A DNA stretch of 64,000 nucleotides from Agrypnia vestita (GCA_016648135.1 JADDOH010005157.1:41366-105365); one strand, 5' to 3'; positions 1-10,938 are shown, counted from the stretch's first letter. Translations and numbers: made by a program. Notes: a model not told the origin generated them from the sequence alone.

Positions 1-419
1 TAATATTTATTTTCATAAGGTAGTAATTATGTATCTACAAAGTATCAAGTGCAATGATAGTGATAAGTTGAGTGAGTCATAAATCCAAGTGTAAATATGT
101 TTGTTTTTTCTGTTGTTTTTTGTTTGTTGTGGTGAAATCTTGTAATGGATTTTTTCCCTACTAGAAGATGCTTGAAAAGGAAAAGATCTACCAGGAGTTT
201 TAGAGGTTGGTCATGAAATGTAAATAAAATTTGACAGAGCTCGAATTAAAGTATTCAGAAGGAAGTCTTAAATTATATTTTTATATTGATTTAAAGTATC
301 GTATTTATTTTCTTACGTGAAATAATATTTTATGCATAGCATAAAGCATAAAAACTTTTAATTAATCTTGTTTGCATTGTACTCGTGTGTCGTTTAATTT
401 ATGTATTCCTGGTACTAAA
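1..419. other. AT-rich intergenic stretch
   Basis: No coding potential, repeat end or RNA gene was recognised here. The sequence is AT-rich and of ordinary complexity. Confidence 0.4.
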
Positions 420-960
420 TACTTCCCGCAGCAGAACAATGCTCTCGACCCCGTTGGGTTGAGATGCGAACTAGTAGAATCCCCCATTCGAGGCTAATTT
501 ATTAAAAATACATAAACTGTAAAGAAAAGCAAGCATTTTTAAACTTTTATTTATTCACAAAATCACTGTTAACTAGAGCATTATTCTGTAATTCGCACTA
601 ATTCACACTCGAGAATCTTCCACTTGTCTGTGGAACACTGTGTTTAATCTCTAAATCGATCTGATCTGAGTCTCTACAATGAAGGAGATAATTCTCTTGA
701 TCACAATGATCCCCGAAACTGAAGAGAAGTGTTCTGCTTCTCTTTGTCGCGCTTTAACACAAAATGAATTTCAATCTTCCTTCATCAGATCTGAAGACAA
801 TAGTTCCCTTGATTACGGATAGTCATAATATGAATCCCAGATTTATCCCTTGCTCGGATCTGAAGGGGATATTTTCCTTTATTGCAATTAGTCACAAATG
901 AGTTACATGAAAGATAATAAAATAATAATAATATATGTTTTTCCTTTCAGGACTTTATTG
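420..960 (-). repeat. LTR-like remnant (Gypsy-type style), minus strand
   Basis: The stretch around 609-636 (CGAGAATCTTCCACTTGTCT and following bases) is nearly repeated at 27893-27925, inside another LTR-like block. Read on the minus strand it has the same layout as the solo LTRs in this window: alternating AG-rich and T-rich segments, then an AT-rich 3' part. I could not find clean TG...CA ends or a target duplication, so the borders are approximate. No gag or pol sequence is attached. Confidence 0.35.
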
Positions 961-1694
961 TATTGTTCTGACATGATAAATAATATCCATATGGCACCTT
1001 TCTACACTTCCACAAATCATTCGAGTCCCATCCGCTAGATGGTTCGCGCACTGAGGGAGGTACTCTTTTACTTTATTTCACTGCTTGAACATTGTCGCAC
1101 GGAACATCCAATCGTTTTTTCTTTGGTCTCGTTACTTATCAAAAAAAAAACTGTAGGTCCGTGCCTGCTTCTGCGTGATCTATAACCGATCGATTTATTC
1201 ATCTTTCCAGCATATTTCGGTGCATACCAGTTCCGTCCAGACTATTCCAAACTGTTCGAAATCCTTCGATTATGTGCCGTTATAAAGTATAAAAATATGA
1301 AAAAAAAACGACAATATAAAAACAGATTTTTTATAGGTGTGGTAATATTATTTGAGATACGAAACCAATTTTGTTCTTATTTTTAGCGGATAAAACCACA
1401 TAGTACTTAATAGTCATGTACACCATACAATACGACTAACCATCAGGGTTAATAATGATGTGTTAAATATCTGTTGTTAAAAAAAAATATTGAAATACAA
1501 TACGTATTATAAAAGAAGCCCTTCCATTTTGTTTACTTTTATTAAAAAATGATTTATTATTATTATTTTAATTATTTAAAAAAAGAACTACATGGCGTTT
1601 TTAATAAAATAAAATATAGATACAAGATGCAAGCATCGAGAAGAGTGAAAATAAGAACGTAAAATTTAGGAAAAAAAGAGTAAGAATAAGAGTA
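960..1694. other. Non-coding stretch, nothing recognised
   Basis: It holds homopolymer runs, a (TTA)-rich patch near 1550-1570 and a higher-complexity piece at 1010-1270. No open frame, repeat terminus or RNA was recognised. Confidence 0.4.
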
Positions 1695-2077
1695 TCAGTA
1701 AACTCAATGTCTGTCTGTCTGTCTGTTATCTATACAAATCCACACCGTTTGTTCGATTCGATTCAAATTTTGCATACTTATGCTTTGGGACCCGGCGGGT
1801 AACATAGACACCATTCCTCTCTATTTTTTATCCTTCCCCTCCCCTGATATATTTTCTTTGAAAATCTGTACCGTTCGACCGATCGGACTCAAAATTTGGA
1901 AACTTATTTTTTAGGATTCGGCGGGTAACACAGGCGACATTTCTCCCCCCTATTCTTTTTCCCCATGAAATATTTTCGATTCAAATCTGTACCGTTCGAA
2001 TCGAACCTTTGTTTATCCACACAAATTTATTTTCAACTTAATCCTTAACCCGTGCAACGCCGGGTACGAACAGCTAA
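1695..2077 (+). mobile_element. Non-autonomous Helitron-like element, 3' end intact
   Basis: The right end has the expected Helitron layout: a 5-bp hairpin (ACCCG at 2048-2052 with CGGGT at 2061-2065), then eight bases, then CTAA at 2074-2077 followed by T. The body begins near a (GTCT)n run at about 1707-1724 and contains two similar sub-blocks around GGCGGGTAACA (about 1793 and 1920). There is no Rep/helicase coding sequence. The 5' border is uncertain. Helitrons leave no target duplication, so this rests on the 3' structure alone. Confidence 0.55.
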
Positions 2078-2159
2078 TATTGAATATAATATAAAGATAA
2101 TTTTAACAATAATATTTGTATTGTATGAGTCATTTATATGAATAACAATGGTTAGTTAG

Positions 2160-2310
2160 AGCTTTGCTCTTGGTACAGTTTTTCACGATATTTCAGGTTA
2201 TTTTTCATTCAGTTTATAAAAAAATATTCATGGTCCGCTTTCACAGAACATACGAATTGATCATTCGTGTCTAAAGATAATATATAACTTTAAACAAGAA
2301 ATCTTTTTGT
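2160..2310 (+). repeat. Dispersed repeat, second copy at 21300-21450
   Basis: The block TTGGTACA... through GTCCGCTTTSACAGAAC and ATTCGYRTCTAAAGA recurs at 21300-21450 with scattered differences. No coding content. Family unknown. Confidence 0.45.
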
Positions 2311-2479
2311 TACATAACTCACCATAAATATCAAAGACTGATATGACGGTCTAAAAATCTCAATTGAATACTTGCTAAGGTGCCGCTAATGGTGAAGATT
2401 TGTTATAGGTAGATTGGAAAGATTTCCGACCCCACAAACCGGAGCTAGGTTCTAGAAGAGGCTCTATGCCGTCTGCTGC

Positions 2480-2794
2480 GGGCTTAAGCTGCAGGCTATG
2501 CTCGGGAGGCTTTGGACTAATGCCCCTTACGAATCACGACGTAATAGACTTCACCCCAGAGTAGCGAAATTCGGACACGATCGTTTTATTCCCATTTTTC
2601 ACTCTGCAACAATAATTTATAGGGTGGTAAGAACTGCGTACAACGTGATGTATTGCAGGGAGAATTATAAAAGGAGATCGTTAAGCTTAAATGTGTTTTT
2701 TCCCCTAATGTTCTTCTGGAAGTGTACCTTCAAATTCACATCATATTTATTAATCCAACTTATTCCGCATGTTTTTCTGACTGAAATTTTTTAA
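2480..2794 (+). pseudogene. Possible LINE reverse-transcriptase C-terminal tail
   Basis: A 98-residue frame at 2498-2794 contains the order FGHDRFIPIF, a gap, then AYNVMYCRENYKRRSL. This resembles the end of many LINE ORF2 proteins, where F..SFIP..., a Trp-Asn-x-Leu motif and YN...FK...YK follow one another. The Trp-Asn core is missing, so the match is weak. An open frame of this length can occur by chance in AT-rich DNA. Confidence 0.25.
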
Positions 2795-2869
2795 AACGAG
2801 CGATTTAAAAATAATTTAAAATATGTTTTATTTTACTTTGTAATACACACACAATATGAGTTATTAATT

Positions 2870-2914
2870 TACAACTATAGTTTCGAGAGGAGCAGTCCCT
2901 CTCATCATCAGGTA
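2870..2914 (-). ncRNA. Hammerhead-like ribozyme motif (left arm)
   Basis: This is the inverted partner of the motif at 2936-3003. On the minus strand CTGATGA lies at 2911-2905, GAAAC at 2884-2880, and the self-complementary ACTATAGT at 2881-2874. Stem I pairs UAC (2914-2912) with GUA (2872-2870). The outer part of stem I is less complete than in the right-arm copy because the spacer differs. Confidence 0.55.
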
Positions 2915-2935
2915 TATAAATTTTGTATTTAAGTT

Positions 2936-3003
2936 AGTTATTATCTATACCTGATGATGAGAGGGACTGCTCCTCTCGAAACTATAGTTGTAATTTAATA
3001 ACT
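2936..3003 (+). ncRNA. Hammerhead-like ribozyme, type I layout, best copy
   Basis: The motif reads: stem I 5' strand, CTGATGA (2951-2957), one extra T (2958), stem II GAGAGG (2959-2964) with CCTCTC (2972-2977) around a 7-base loop, GAAAC (2978-2982), stem III from self-complementary ACTATAGT (2981-2988), and GTT with the predicted cut after 2989. Stem I pairs UAC (2948-2950) with GUA (2990-2992), has an internal loop (2944-2947 against 2993-2995), and continues as eight pairs (2936-2943 with 2996-3003). A loopless self-complementary stem III is known from animal hammerheads that cleave as dimers. The unpaired base between A9 and stem II departs from the textbook core. No folding energy was computed and activity is untested. 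Confidence 0.65.
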
Positions 3004-3496
3004 CATATTGTGTGTGTATTACAAAGTAAAATAAAACATATTTTAAATTATCATGTTGCACCACGAAGTATCTGCCAAATCTTTCAATGATTTAAAAATA
3101 TATTGTGTTTTTGATAATATTATTTATCAATATTTTTATATTAAATATCAATATTTTTATATCCAATATTCATATTTTTACATTTCTTAAGATGGGGATA
3201 TATTGTTTTGCAAATATTTTGACCATAGGTTCAAAAAGATTCGAACATAAGATTAGAATGTGCATAAGGTTACAAAATTAAAACTGAGTTTTATTTTTAT
3301 TTTCACTTATTCAATGAAATATTTTACTGAGTTTGAAAAAATAGCTATACGTCCAAAATAAATTGTGTCGATACGTCCAAAACCGATAGTTATAATATAT
3401 TCAATATTCATTGCAAAAACATCGGGGTAAGTAATTTTGAATAAAATTTATAATTAATTTTGTTTTCAACAACAATTTTATAATTTAATTAGTAGA

Positions 3497-3687
3497 GTAG
3501 CTTGTTGGTCTTGTGGTTAGGACACTCGCCTCGTGATCCAATGATCGCGGGTTCGAATCTCAGCCCAGACTAGGAAGTTAGTCCTATTTTCATAGCATAA
3601 GCGTTTAGCTTAGTTTGAAAATAGTAAGAATATTGATGTGACACGTATTCCGTGTTCGCATCTCTATTTATTTAAAAAAAAAAAAAT
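3497..3687 (+). mobile_element. tRNA-derived SINE, copy 1
   Basis: An A-box-like stretch (about 3515-3530, GTGGTTAGGAC) and a B box GGTTCGAATC (3550-3559) form an internal pol III promoter. A non-tRNA body follows with a hairpin-prone segment (AGTCCTATTTTCATAGCA...). The conserved tail GACACGTATTCCGTGTTCGC and an A-rich end finish it. Related copies lie at 37105-37290 and 55418-55609 (both minus) and, more decayed, at 8228-8385. Confidence 0.8.
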
Positions 3688-3689
3688 AT

Positions 3690-5100
3690 ATATATTAAAA
3701 CTAACTAAGTCTTTTATCAGAATGATAGAAAAGTAATTCAAAACAAAGGTAAAATTAATAACGTCTTTGATTTCAAAATTCAACTTTTCATTCAAAACAA
3801 AAAATCTACTTTAATATGAAAATTATGAGAAAACGAGTTGGTGGTTTTAAAAAATAATATCACGTGGTTAAAAAAATATTAATTTAATTATTTTTTGGAC
3901 ATTTATGTTGATAATTTTGTAATTAATCGATTATTGTTCACAGGTGGTAAGTACGCCTATTTTTCTCAAATCTTTTCTTAATATCATTCGTATTTTATAA
4001 AAGACACAATTAAGCTGACAACGAGACTGAAACTTTTCCGTTAAAACACTTTTTTTACCTTAAACTTTTTTATAAATGAAGATTGTAGGCGCGCTTGAAT
4101 AAATTCGGTATAAAATAAAGCAGTTTACAGACGTAGTTAAATGTAGGAATATTTTAATACATATTAAGTATTTCGGTTAATAAATTATACGAGTTATTTA
4201 AACTTTAAACATTTTCGTAAATGAGCATAAAACTTATCAGCCCTTACTTTAAATTTCACATTTTCCGACCGAGTAACTTTGGAAAGGTCGACATTAACAA
4301 CCCTAGCCCGCGGATCGCGAGGTGACGGCCCCGCGTATTTACACATCGGTGAAGGGAGTTTTTAGTTTGGTATCGGTCTGATTTTAATTGGAGGCTTTTG
4401 AGCAGTGAAAGCCTCAAATGACGGAAATTGCATTTCCTAGGGAAGTTGACAAAGCTTTTAGTAACCACACGTGCATTAGAGATATGGTTTCCAAATGGCT
4501 GTTTCAAAGTTATTTCAAGAACGATTCTGTCATGTTTGTGAAGTGTACAGTGTACATACAATGTTCTACCATAAATGTTTAGTCTCTACAGTGAACCGCT
4601 ACCGATAGCGTGGTTTAAAGTGAAATAGTTTATTTGTTTGGATTAATTTAATTAAAGTTTATGGGACATAGATTATTAAAAATATTTAATTATATGTTAT
4701 CTTTACTTCAGTTTTTAAAATTATTTTATTTTTTTACTAATAGTTTAGAGAGTATCAAACAAATCAAAATACTTGAAATAATACCTACTCATTATGATTC
4801 TCTAAAATGTAAACGCCGAATCCCCAATAAGATATTTATGGCACATGTTTACTAGGGTGTGTATTTTTTTTAACTTCCGAATTTAGTAGTCCCTTCTCAA
4901 AGGTTTACACATTGCATTTATTCTTAAATGCAATTGTTGTTATTTTAACATAGCATTACATTACACAATATTTTAGTTCATTTTGACAGTTTGTTAGTGT
5001 TTAATACCTTTCTTCGTTCGAGCAATCTCAACATGTTTTTTTATTAATTATACATACATTTCTCAGTAAATTTTTATTGTTAAACAAATATGAGTATTTA
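3690..5100. other. Non-coding stretch with one GC-richer island
   Basis: Most of this is AT-rich with no recognisable feature. Bases 4255-4560 are less AT-rich and of higher complexity (CGCG, GGCCCCGCG) and carry a 101-codon minus-strand frame that looks like chance. The island could be a conserved non-coding or regulatory sequence, but nothing in it is diagnostic. Confidence 0.3.
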
Positions 5101-5104
5101 TCAG

Positions 5105-5140
5105 TCCTGAAGAAAGGAGCATCACTTCCGAGACATAAAT
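5105..5140 (+). ncRNA. Degenerate hammerhead-like motif
   Basis: CTGAAGA (5107-5113), one extra A, a weak stem AGGAG/CTTCC, then GAGAC (5130-5134) in place of GAAAC. The core A-to-G change would be expected to abolish activity. It belongs with the motif type at 32.9 and 59.1 kb. Confidence 0.35.
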
Positions 5141-5584
5141 TTTTACAACAAAATTTAATTTTAATTATTTTTTTTAAATATAAGCATTCCGAAAAATGGA
5201 TATTAATAGAAAACATTACTTTATAACCTCTGAAAAATCACTAAAAGATTGGAAGTATCGTATATAATAAATATGTGTTTTGATATTTAGCTCTTGAGAC
5301 ATTTAGCTTTAGATTAGTAGAAAAAACACTCGTTGTAAACGATGTTTTCTTTGACAGAAACACGTGCACATTAACCTTATAAACCAACAACCATAGATAA
5401 GTAGCAGGCATCATCAAATCCTAAACATTTATTCCGGTTTATCTGCTTTGACGGAAATAATAAAAGTTCCAATTGCATGGATTAATTAGAGTATTTTTGA
5501 TCCACATCTCAAATGCTTCAAGTCGCGTTATCATTTTTTCGGTAACTGTCTAAAATGTTAGTAAATAAATAATTAAGATGTGTT

Positions 5585-6150
5585 ATAGATGTCTCACAGA
5601 GACGAAATTATATTTTTATGGGAAAGCAGGTATGGAAGTCTTTGGATGTTCATAGGGCTTACGACCTATCGTACGGCTGGCTTTAGTTATCACTTTACAC
5701 AATGTAACGTTCACCATTTCCACCCACGATAGAATACCACGTCTCTCAAATTTTTGGAAGTTGTACATATTTAAATTTTATAACCTGTTTCATATGTGAG
5801 TTGTATCATTAGCGCGTATCCAAAGCTTTTTCATTCAACTTTATTAACCACAGATGTCACGAATGAGATATCTCTTTTTAAGATTGGAATTTTTTAGCAA
5901 TATACCTTATATGTGTAATGAGATTCTTCCGAATTATTAACATCACACTAGAATACGGCTGAAATATCATTTCAAATTTTTTGAACTCCTTTTTGGACCA
6001 GCTTTTTTCATTCAGAATATTTTGAGTCCGTCCAAATTTTTTCAGAACGCCACACTGGATTTTATCACAGCGACATCATTAATCATTAATCAATTTGATG
6101 TGTGACAAAACCTAAAAAAAATTGGACAAACTCAAAATATTCTGAAATAA
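5585..6150 (+). repeat. Family A dispersed repeat, long copy
   Basis: It begins at GTCTCACAGAGACGAAAT and runs through GGGCTTACGACCT and CACTTTACACAATGTAACG to a distal block with AGAATATTTTGAGT (about 6015), whose inverted form is near 6130. Other copies in the window are near 6915, 12550, 15830, 24770, 30545, 39250/40186 and, as a large foldback, at 44702-45467. No coding sequence. Probably a non-autonomous DNA element; ends not fixed. Confidence 0.6.
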
Positions 6151-6299
6151 ATGTTTTTAGATATTGCAAACGTACAAAAGTGAAAAGATTATTTTATTCA
6201 TTTATGGTGGGATCCCTTGGGCTAATTTATTTAATCTCATACGATCCAAATAAATAAATATAGTCGAATATCGCGCATTGAAATCTATTCCACGTACAG

Positions 6300-6640
6300 T
6301 ATTCCGTTTACCAGGAGAGCATATTAGAAGTGGAGATATATTTCCTTGACGAACACTACTAAGCGATTTGGGAGGCGTTGGAGGGTACGTTTCTCCGCGA
6401 CACACTACCCCATCCCGTCCCTCTCTCGCCTGTATTTGCCGCTATTTTTGTCTCTTTTCGGCTCCCTGGACGTGTCTCGTTTCGGGTAAAGATTTCTCTT
6501 TCTCTCCTTGCCTGTGTAACACCCTCTCCATAGCCCGGGGAAAACTACGCGCGCGGAATAATTGAGTTGATCAGTGAAAATAACCGCCTTGTTATATTGA
6601 ACGCATAGTAATATGGCGGAACCGCTAACGAAGGCCCCAT
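6300..6640. other. GC-richer high-complexity island
   Basis: This block is clearly less AT-rich than its surroundings (for example CATAGCCCGGGGAAAACTAC and CGCGCGGAATAATTGAG). Overlapping short frames on both strands look like shadows. It matches no repeat in the window and could be a regulatory or conserved non-coding element. Confidence 0.25.
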
Positions 6641-6914
6641 AAAATAAACGAATAAATCTGTATTGTTGATTTAAACAAATGAACTTAAAAACAAAATAAA
6701 TCGAAAGATTTTTTCCAGTTAAAATGGAAAACATTTAAGAGTACCTATTTGTAAATAAGTATGCTTAAATGATTTTAGATTCGAAATTGGAAACGCAAAA
6801 TTGATTACATGACGTTGCAAATAATATATACAAATGTTTAGACAATGGAAGCTAGGAGTGCGAATTTCAAAATTCTTTGTTTACCGATAGAGCAATTTTA
6901 ATTTCTGAAGGATA

Positions 6915-7330
6915 AATTATAGAAGTCTCACGGAGACAAAGCTATTTATATACGTGAAAAGTAGATGGAAGTTTCTTATGTGATGGCTCAGGGTTTACAA
7001 CCTATATGAGCCGGCTTAAGTGACCACTCTACACAATGCAACGTTCACCAATTCGTAAAATTTTTTAAAGTTCTATATATATATGTACATGTTCGATTCG
7101 AGAAAACTTCATATATTGCGCTGGTTTCTGCTAGAGACATTTGTTGTTATGTTTTCTCATTAAAAAATTAGTATATATACCAACATAGATTTCGCAACTG
7201 GTAATGAAACCTCTATATTTTATTTTTCAAAGTGAAGTTTTTTTCGCAATATTCATTATTAACGTATATATGATATTATTTACAATTATTACGAATATAC
7301 TAGAAAATGCCAGAAATTCAATATTTACAA
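6915..7330 (+). repeat. Family A dispersed repeat, diverged copy
   Basis: The order AAGTCTCACGGAGACAAAGC, GGTTTACAACCTATATGAGC, CTTAAGTGACCAC and ACACAATGCAACGTTCACCA is conserved with the copy at 5585. The distal half is more diverged. No coding content. Confidence 0.55.
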
Positions 7331-8227
7331 TTTTTAACTCCTATCATGTACCAGCATATTATATTTTAAGAATATTTTAATTTACACTAAATATAGTTTT
7401 GCAAACACCACATTGAGTGATTTCGTCATTACCATAGTTTGGAGAAGAGCAGATTTACCATTTTTTTCTTTCAAAATTCTCTAAGAGAAAGAATAAAGGA
7501 ATGACTATTGTACTCTGTTTAACTCTTATATATTTATATGCTTCAATTTTGTGCTCATTTTCATTATATATACTCAGCCTTGTCTTCACCTCATTTTGTT
7601 ACGACTCTGACATCTTCGGTTTTACTTGTATTTCCTCACACATACGTGTATCGTGTATCATGTCTCATTTTATTTCTGGTATTGTTTGCTATTGTTGACT
7701 GTGAAGCGGCTTTCTGTGGACAACTCCCCGCGTTGCTTGCACACATATGAATGGCATGTGTAGGATCACAACTTTAGCATTAAAAAATGCCGAATTGGGT
7801 GGCTAAAATTTAGGACCGATATGGAAGCAATTGCTCATAAAACAGTCCTGCTTACGATATGGCTCCTCTCATCATGACAGCGATCCTCTCTTTTTCTATC
7901 TACGTAACGGCTAGCATGTAGGTATACATTCCTATTTTTTCATTCGTCACAAAAACAAAGATTTTCTACACATGTGACCGCATTTCCACCCCATTCAGTC
8001 TACTTTCCTTCGTTGCAAATTCCAGGCTTCTTTTACATATGTATATTAGAGATGCACCAAAACTCCCATAATATGTGCCGCTAGTCTTGCCCTTGCCGTC
8101 CCTAGGGAACATACTTCCCACAACGTTCACTTGTTCTAAGCATTCATTTTATCTCTTTTTAACCACATTCAATTTACTAACTTGCATTGCTGAATAAGTT
8201 AAAGATCTAAAAAAATATATAATAAGC
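7331..8227. other. Non-coding stretch, nothing recognised
   Basis: Two overlapping short frames at 7501-7750 are rich in Leu, Ser and Cys, have no recognisable domain and are probably chance. No repeat end or RNA gene was seen. Confidence 0.35.
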
Positions 8228-8385
8228 AATAGCAATGAGAAACTTTTTGGTTTAACTGTTAAGATTCTCTGGTTGGTGTTTTGAGCCCCATTCCAGAAGA
8301 CTAGCAAGTAGTTTGAGTATATAATAGTAAAAAAAAGTATTTGATACGAATTCCGTATTTGCATCTTTATTTTGTAAATAAATAA
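8228..8385 (+). mobile_element. Decayed copy of the tRNA-derived SINE
   Basis: The tail TTGATACGAATTCCGTATTTGC matches the SINE tail at about 3630-3660, and the preceding TAGTTTGAGTATATAATAG matches its body. The tRNA-like head is only weakly visible and its A and B boxes are lost. Confidence 0.45.
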
Positions 8386-8556
8386 TTAGTAAAAACTGGA
8401 ATAAAGGATGTTTAACTAAAATCAAATGAGTTTATGTTATTTATTTTGTTTTGGGGAAAATTAACAGCAAAACAACAATCTTAAAAATATGAAATAATGG
8501 TTTTTACAATTATGTCAATTACAAATTTTCCACTGAATATAAAAATTTACTTTAAC

Positions 8557-9046
8557 TTATTTTAATAGCGAGTGGAGAGTGTGGAGGGGAATGTGAGACG
8601 GGAGTAGAAGGGAAGATATATTGTACAAATTAGTTTGTGGATCTGTACATAAAGGAGTTTTGTTTTGAGTTAGTCTTACAAAAGGGGTGATGAAAAGTAG
8701 GTGAATGTCTGTTATTGCGAGTTGGGATGTGGTAAGATATTCGTTGAAGAAGTTCCGGACTATCAACTAGATTGTGTGTTATTTTGAATAGCATCACCGC
8801 GTCAGCTATGTTTCTTCGACGAGTTAGGGTCTGCATGTTAAAAAACTTCGCAGAGTCTTCATTGCTTATATGAGATCTAAATGAACGCAGGTCTAGTTAT
8901 CTTAGGAATCTGTTTTGGTCGCTTTCAATTCTATTTTCGTGTACTGCATAACCTGGATTCCATACCTGAGATGCATATTCTAAAATACTACGAACGTATG
9001 AGAAATAAAGTGTTTTGAGGGTACTATTGAATATATTATTGAACAC
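8557..9046 (-). pseudogene. LINE ORF2 C-terminal fragment (Jockey/CR1-like)
   Basis: Translating the minus strand from 9043 gives one long frame with a single internal stop. It starts NSTLKTLYFSYVRSILEYAS, continues QVWNPGYAVHENRIE, and after the stop runs MQTLTRRRNIADAVMLFKIT, HNLVDSPELLQRISYHIP and CKTNSKQNSF. This is the typical end of a LINE reverse-transcriptase protein, downstream of the RT domain ('RSxLEYxSxVW', 'RRxxADxxLLFKI'). A frameshift near 8630 moves the last 25 codons to another frame. The 5' end is truncated, as usual for LINE insertions. Clade assignment is from recall and uncertain. Confidence 0.75.
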
Positions 9047-9419
9047 ATATTGGAATAAAAACGATAAACTTGAATATTTTTAATGCATTTTAAATATTTT
9101 GATGTAATAGTGTATGTACTAAGTCAAAAAAAACAAGATATTTTTTATTTTTTGTATGTGGGACAGCCATACACAGTTATATTCAAAAACTTCTAAAATA
9201 TTTATTCGAAAAATCAATTTGATGAAGGAACTTGTAACTTCGAATTTCGATATTTCAAACTTTTTGACTTAATTCACTAAAATACTTATGGTGCGATAAT
9301 CGATAAGACATTTAGTAAAAACGCATTCTATTAAAAACCCAGTCAACACAGATATCTAAGTGTACAAATAACGATTTGATAATTTTCCTAAAGCGTGTTA
9401 TAAATATTCCTTAAACCGT

Positions 9420-9700
9420 CTGCACCAACTAGTAACTCTTTGAATATGGTTACGTCGGAGGGCGTTAATCAGGGAATTATCGGCGATTTTCATAAATCAG
9501 TAGCTCCTGCTTTATAATACATAATCGATGGTTTAGCTGCATTAGCGCCGCTGCCGAGAGAGCGGCCATCGCGCGAACTATGTGAGACAATAAACTTAAA
9601 ATCACGACGGCGGGCGTTTTATTTATGGGCATCCTTTGTTACGTCATATCCGGAGCTCGGAGGCTCTAGCGCAGAGTGCTCGCTTGCAGGGTTTGGGGTT
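9420..9700. other. GC-richer high-complexity island
   Basis: Contains GTCGGAGGGCGTTAATCAG, GCCGCTGCCGAGAGAGCGGC and ACGACGGCGGGCG. The second holds a short CCGCT...AGCGG inverted repeat. No open frame or repeat match. Possible conserved non-coding element. Confidence 0.25.
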
Positions 9701-9947
9701 CAATTTTAAGAACCTGTTTAATTGTTTTTAAATCTGCTATCCTGATTTTAAAATTATTCGGTGAGGAGCTAAACGACCTGTTATTTTCAAAAAAGGATCT
9801 CGAGGACATAAAAACAATTTTCTTAGTTATGTTTTCAGCGTGTTTTCTGAATGTTAATTTAGATTCTATGATTATTCCTAAATATTTTTAAATGTAACTG
9901 GTTGCGGATATTTTATACGAACCGTATGTTTTTTCCGAGAAATGATT

Positions 9948-9987
9948 CTCGACGTTTCGTTGAATTCTTATTCAACGTCATCAGGAG
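9948..9987 (-). ncRNA. Hammerhead-like ribozyme motif with GUC site
   Basis: On the minus strand: stem I CUC (9987-9985), CUGAUGA (9984-9978), one extra C, stem II GUUGAAU/AUUCAAC, GAAAC (9958-9954), self-complementary ACGU (9955-9952), the canonical triplet GUC ending at 9951, then stem I GAG (9950-9948). Compared with the 18.4-kb copy, stem II has a compensatory pair change (U-A against C-G at the second pair). Confidence 0.6.
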
Positions 9988-10086
9988 GACGACCTTTACC
10001 CGCGGAGGTAGAGGGAGGACTGATTGTGATGTGGCGGACTGATGACAGTAATCTCTATCGCTCTACCTCCGCGGGTAAAGGTCGTC

Positions 10087-10126
10087 CTCCAGATGACGTT
10101 GAATAAGAATTCAATGAAACGTTGAG
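10087..10126 (+). ncRNA. Hammerhead-like motif, right arm, core mutated
   Basis: CTC (10087-10089), CAGATGA (10090-10096, U4 changed to A), extra C, stem II GTTGAAT/ATTCAAT, GAAAC (10116-10120), ACGT (10119-10122), T at 10123, GAG (10124-10126). The core substitution probably inactivates it. Confidence 0.45.
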
Positions 10127-10852
10127 AATCGTTTCTGGGAAAAACATACGGTTCATATAAAATATCCGCAATCGGTTAAAATTAAATATATCTAACGACC
10201 GTAATAACAACCTTAACTATTCCTAAATATTTTTTTGTATCCACTTTTTTCTATTTTTTCTTCGTCGATTTATATCTTAAATTTTTTTTCACGTTTATAT
10301 TTTATTTTATTTGTTTTAAGCCATTCTGATATAGCCTCTTATGGAAAAAGGTGTTTCGATTTTGGTAAACTATTCCGGATTGGAGCATGTTCTAAAATCG
10401 AGATTCCACTGTATAATTATATATATACCTCACAATGAGAATAGAAATAGGATTTCAAATAATATATTTTTTTTGTAATAAGTATGCGAAGTCTACAGAT
10501 CTGCATACTCCAGAGAAATTGGTCATCTCAACGGTAAAAATCTATCGATCCAGAAGGAGGTGACGAATCTTCCAGATTTATGCACTTCCCTGCTTACTTA
10601 ACAGTTTGAAGGTTCCCCGCTTATAAGGTGACTTTGCTCCCCTTCAAATTGTGTTACTAATCTAATACGCCCCGTGCAGCCCCTTTTCGCAAATCGAAAG
10701 ATGTACAATCATAATAACATTATATAACTAGTTATCAATTTATTAAATCTTAAGTCTTTTGGCAGATGATATGATACAAAGCACGCGTATTTGCGTTTGT
10801 GGCTCCCCAAAGATTGTCTAATTTCATAGTATTCGACGTATAGGTACGTTAT

Positions 10853-10891
10853 ATCCCGATGAAGGGAGCATTGGCCTCGAAATATGTTGAT
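10853..10891 (+). ncRNA. Degenerate hammerhead-like motif
   Basis: ATC (10853-10855), CCGATGA (10856-10862, U4 to C), extra A, stem GGGAG.../...CCTC, GAAAT (10879-10883), ATATGT (10882-10887), T, GAT (10889-10891). Stem I ATC/GAT still pairs. The same bases overlap an open frame starting at 10859, which I regard as chance. Confidence 0.35.
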
Positions 10892-10938
10892 TATTCAATA
10901 AATAGTGGTTTCATACGGTGTTTTCTTTTTATTAATAT

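Larger units (their letters stand above)
2812..3050. repeat. Foldback element with 105-bp arms
   Basis: Left arm 2812-2916 and right arm 2946-3050 are near-perfect reverse complements around a 29-bp spacer. Each arm carries one hammerhead-like motif, pointing outward on opposite strands. There is no open reading frame. The structure would form a long hairpin in single strands. It may be two inverted copies of a Penelope-type or retrozyme-type terminal repeat, or a MITE. Confidence 0.85.
9896..10177. repeat. Foldback element with about 118-bp arms
   Basis: Left arm 9896-10014 and right arm 10061-10177 are near-perfect inverted repeats around a 46-bp spacer. The outer parts carry TTTTATACGAACCGTATG, shared with the repeat at 18396-18720. 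The bases after the right arm (CTAACGACCGTAATAACAAC, about 10192) also match sequence after the 18-kb copy. Each arm contains a hammerhead-like motif. Confidence 0.8.

Noticed and set aside
3497..3570. A functional tRNA gene
   Set aside because: A and B boxes are present but the acceptor stem does not close and the same unit recurs with a shared tail, so it is a SINE.
6202..6734. Overlapping short frames on both strands
   Set aside because: They overlap antisense and off-frame, with no domain. Treated as shadows in a GC-richer island.
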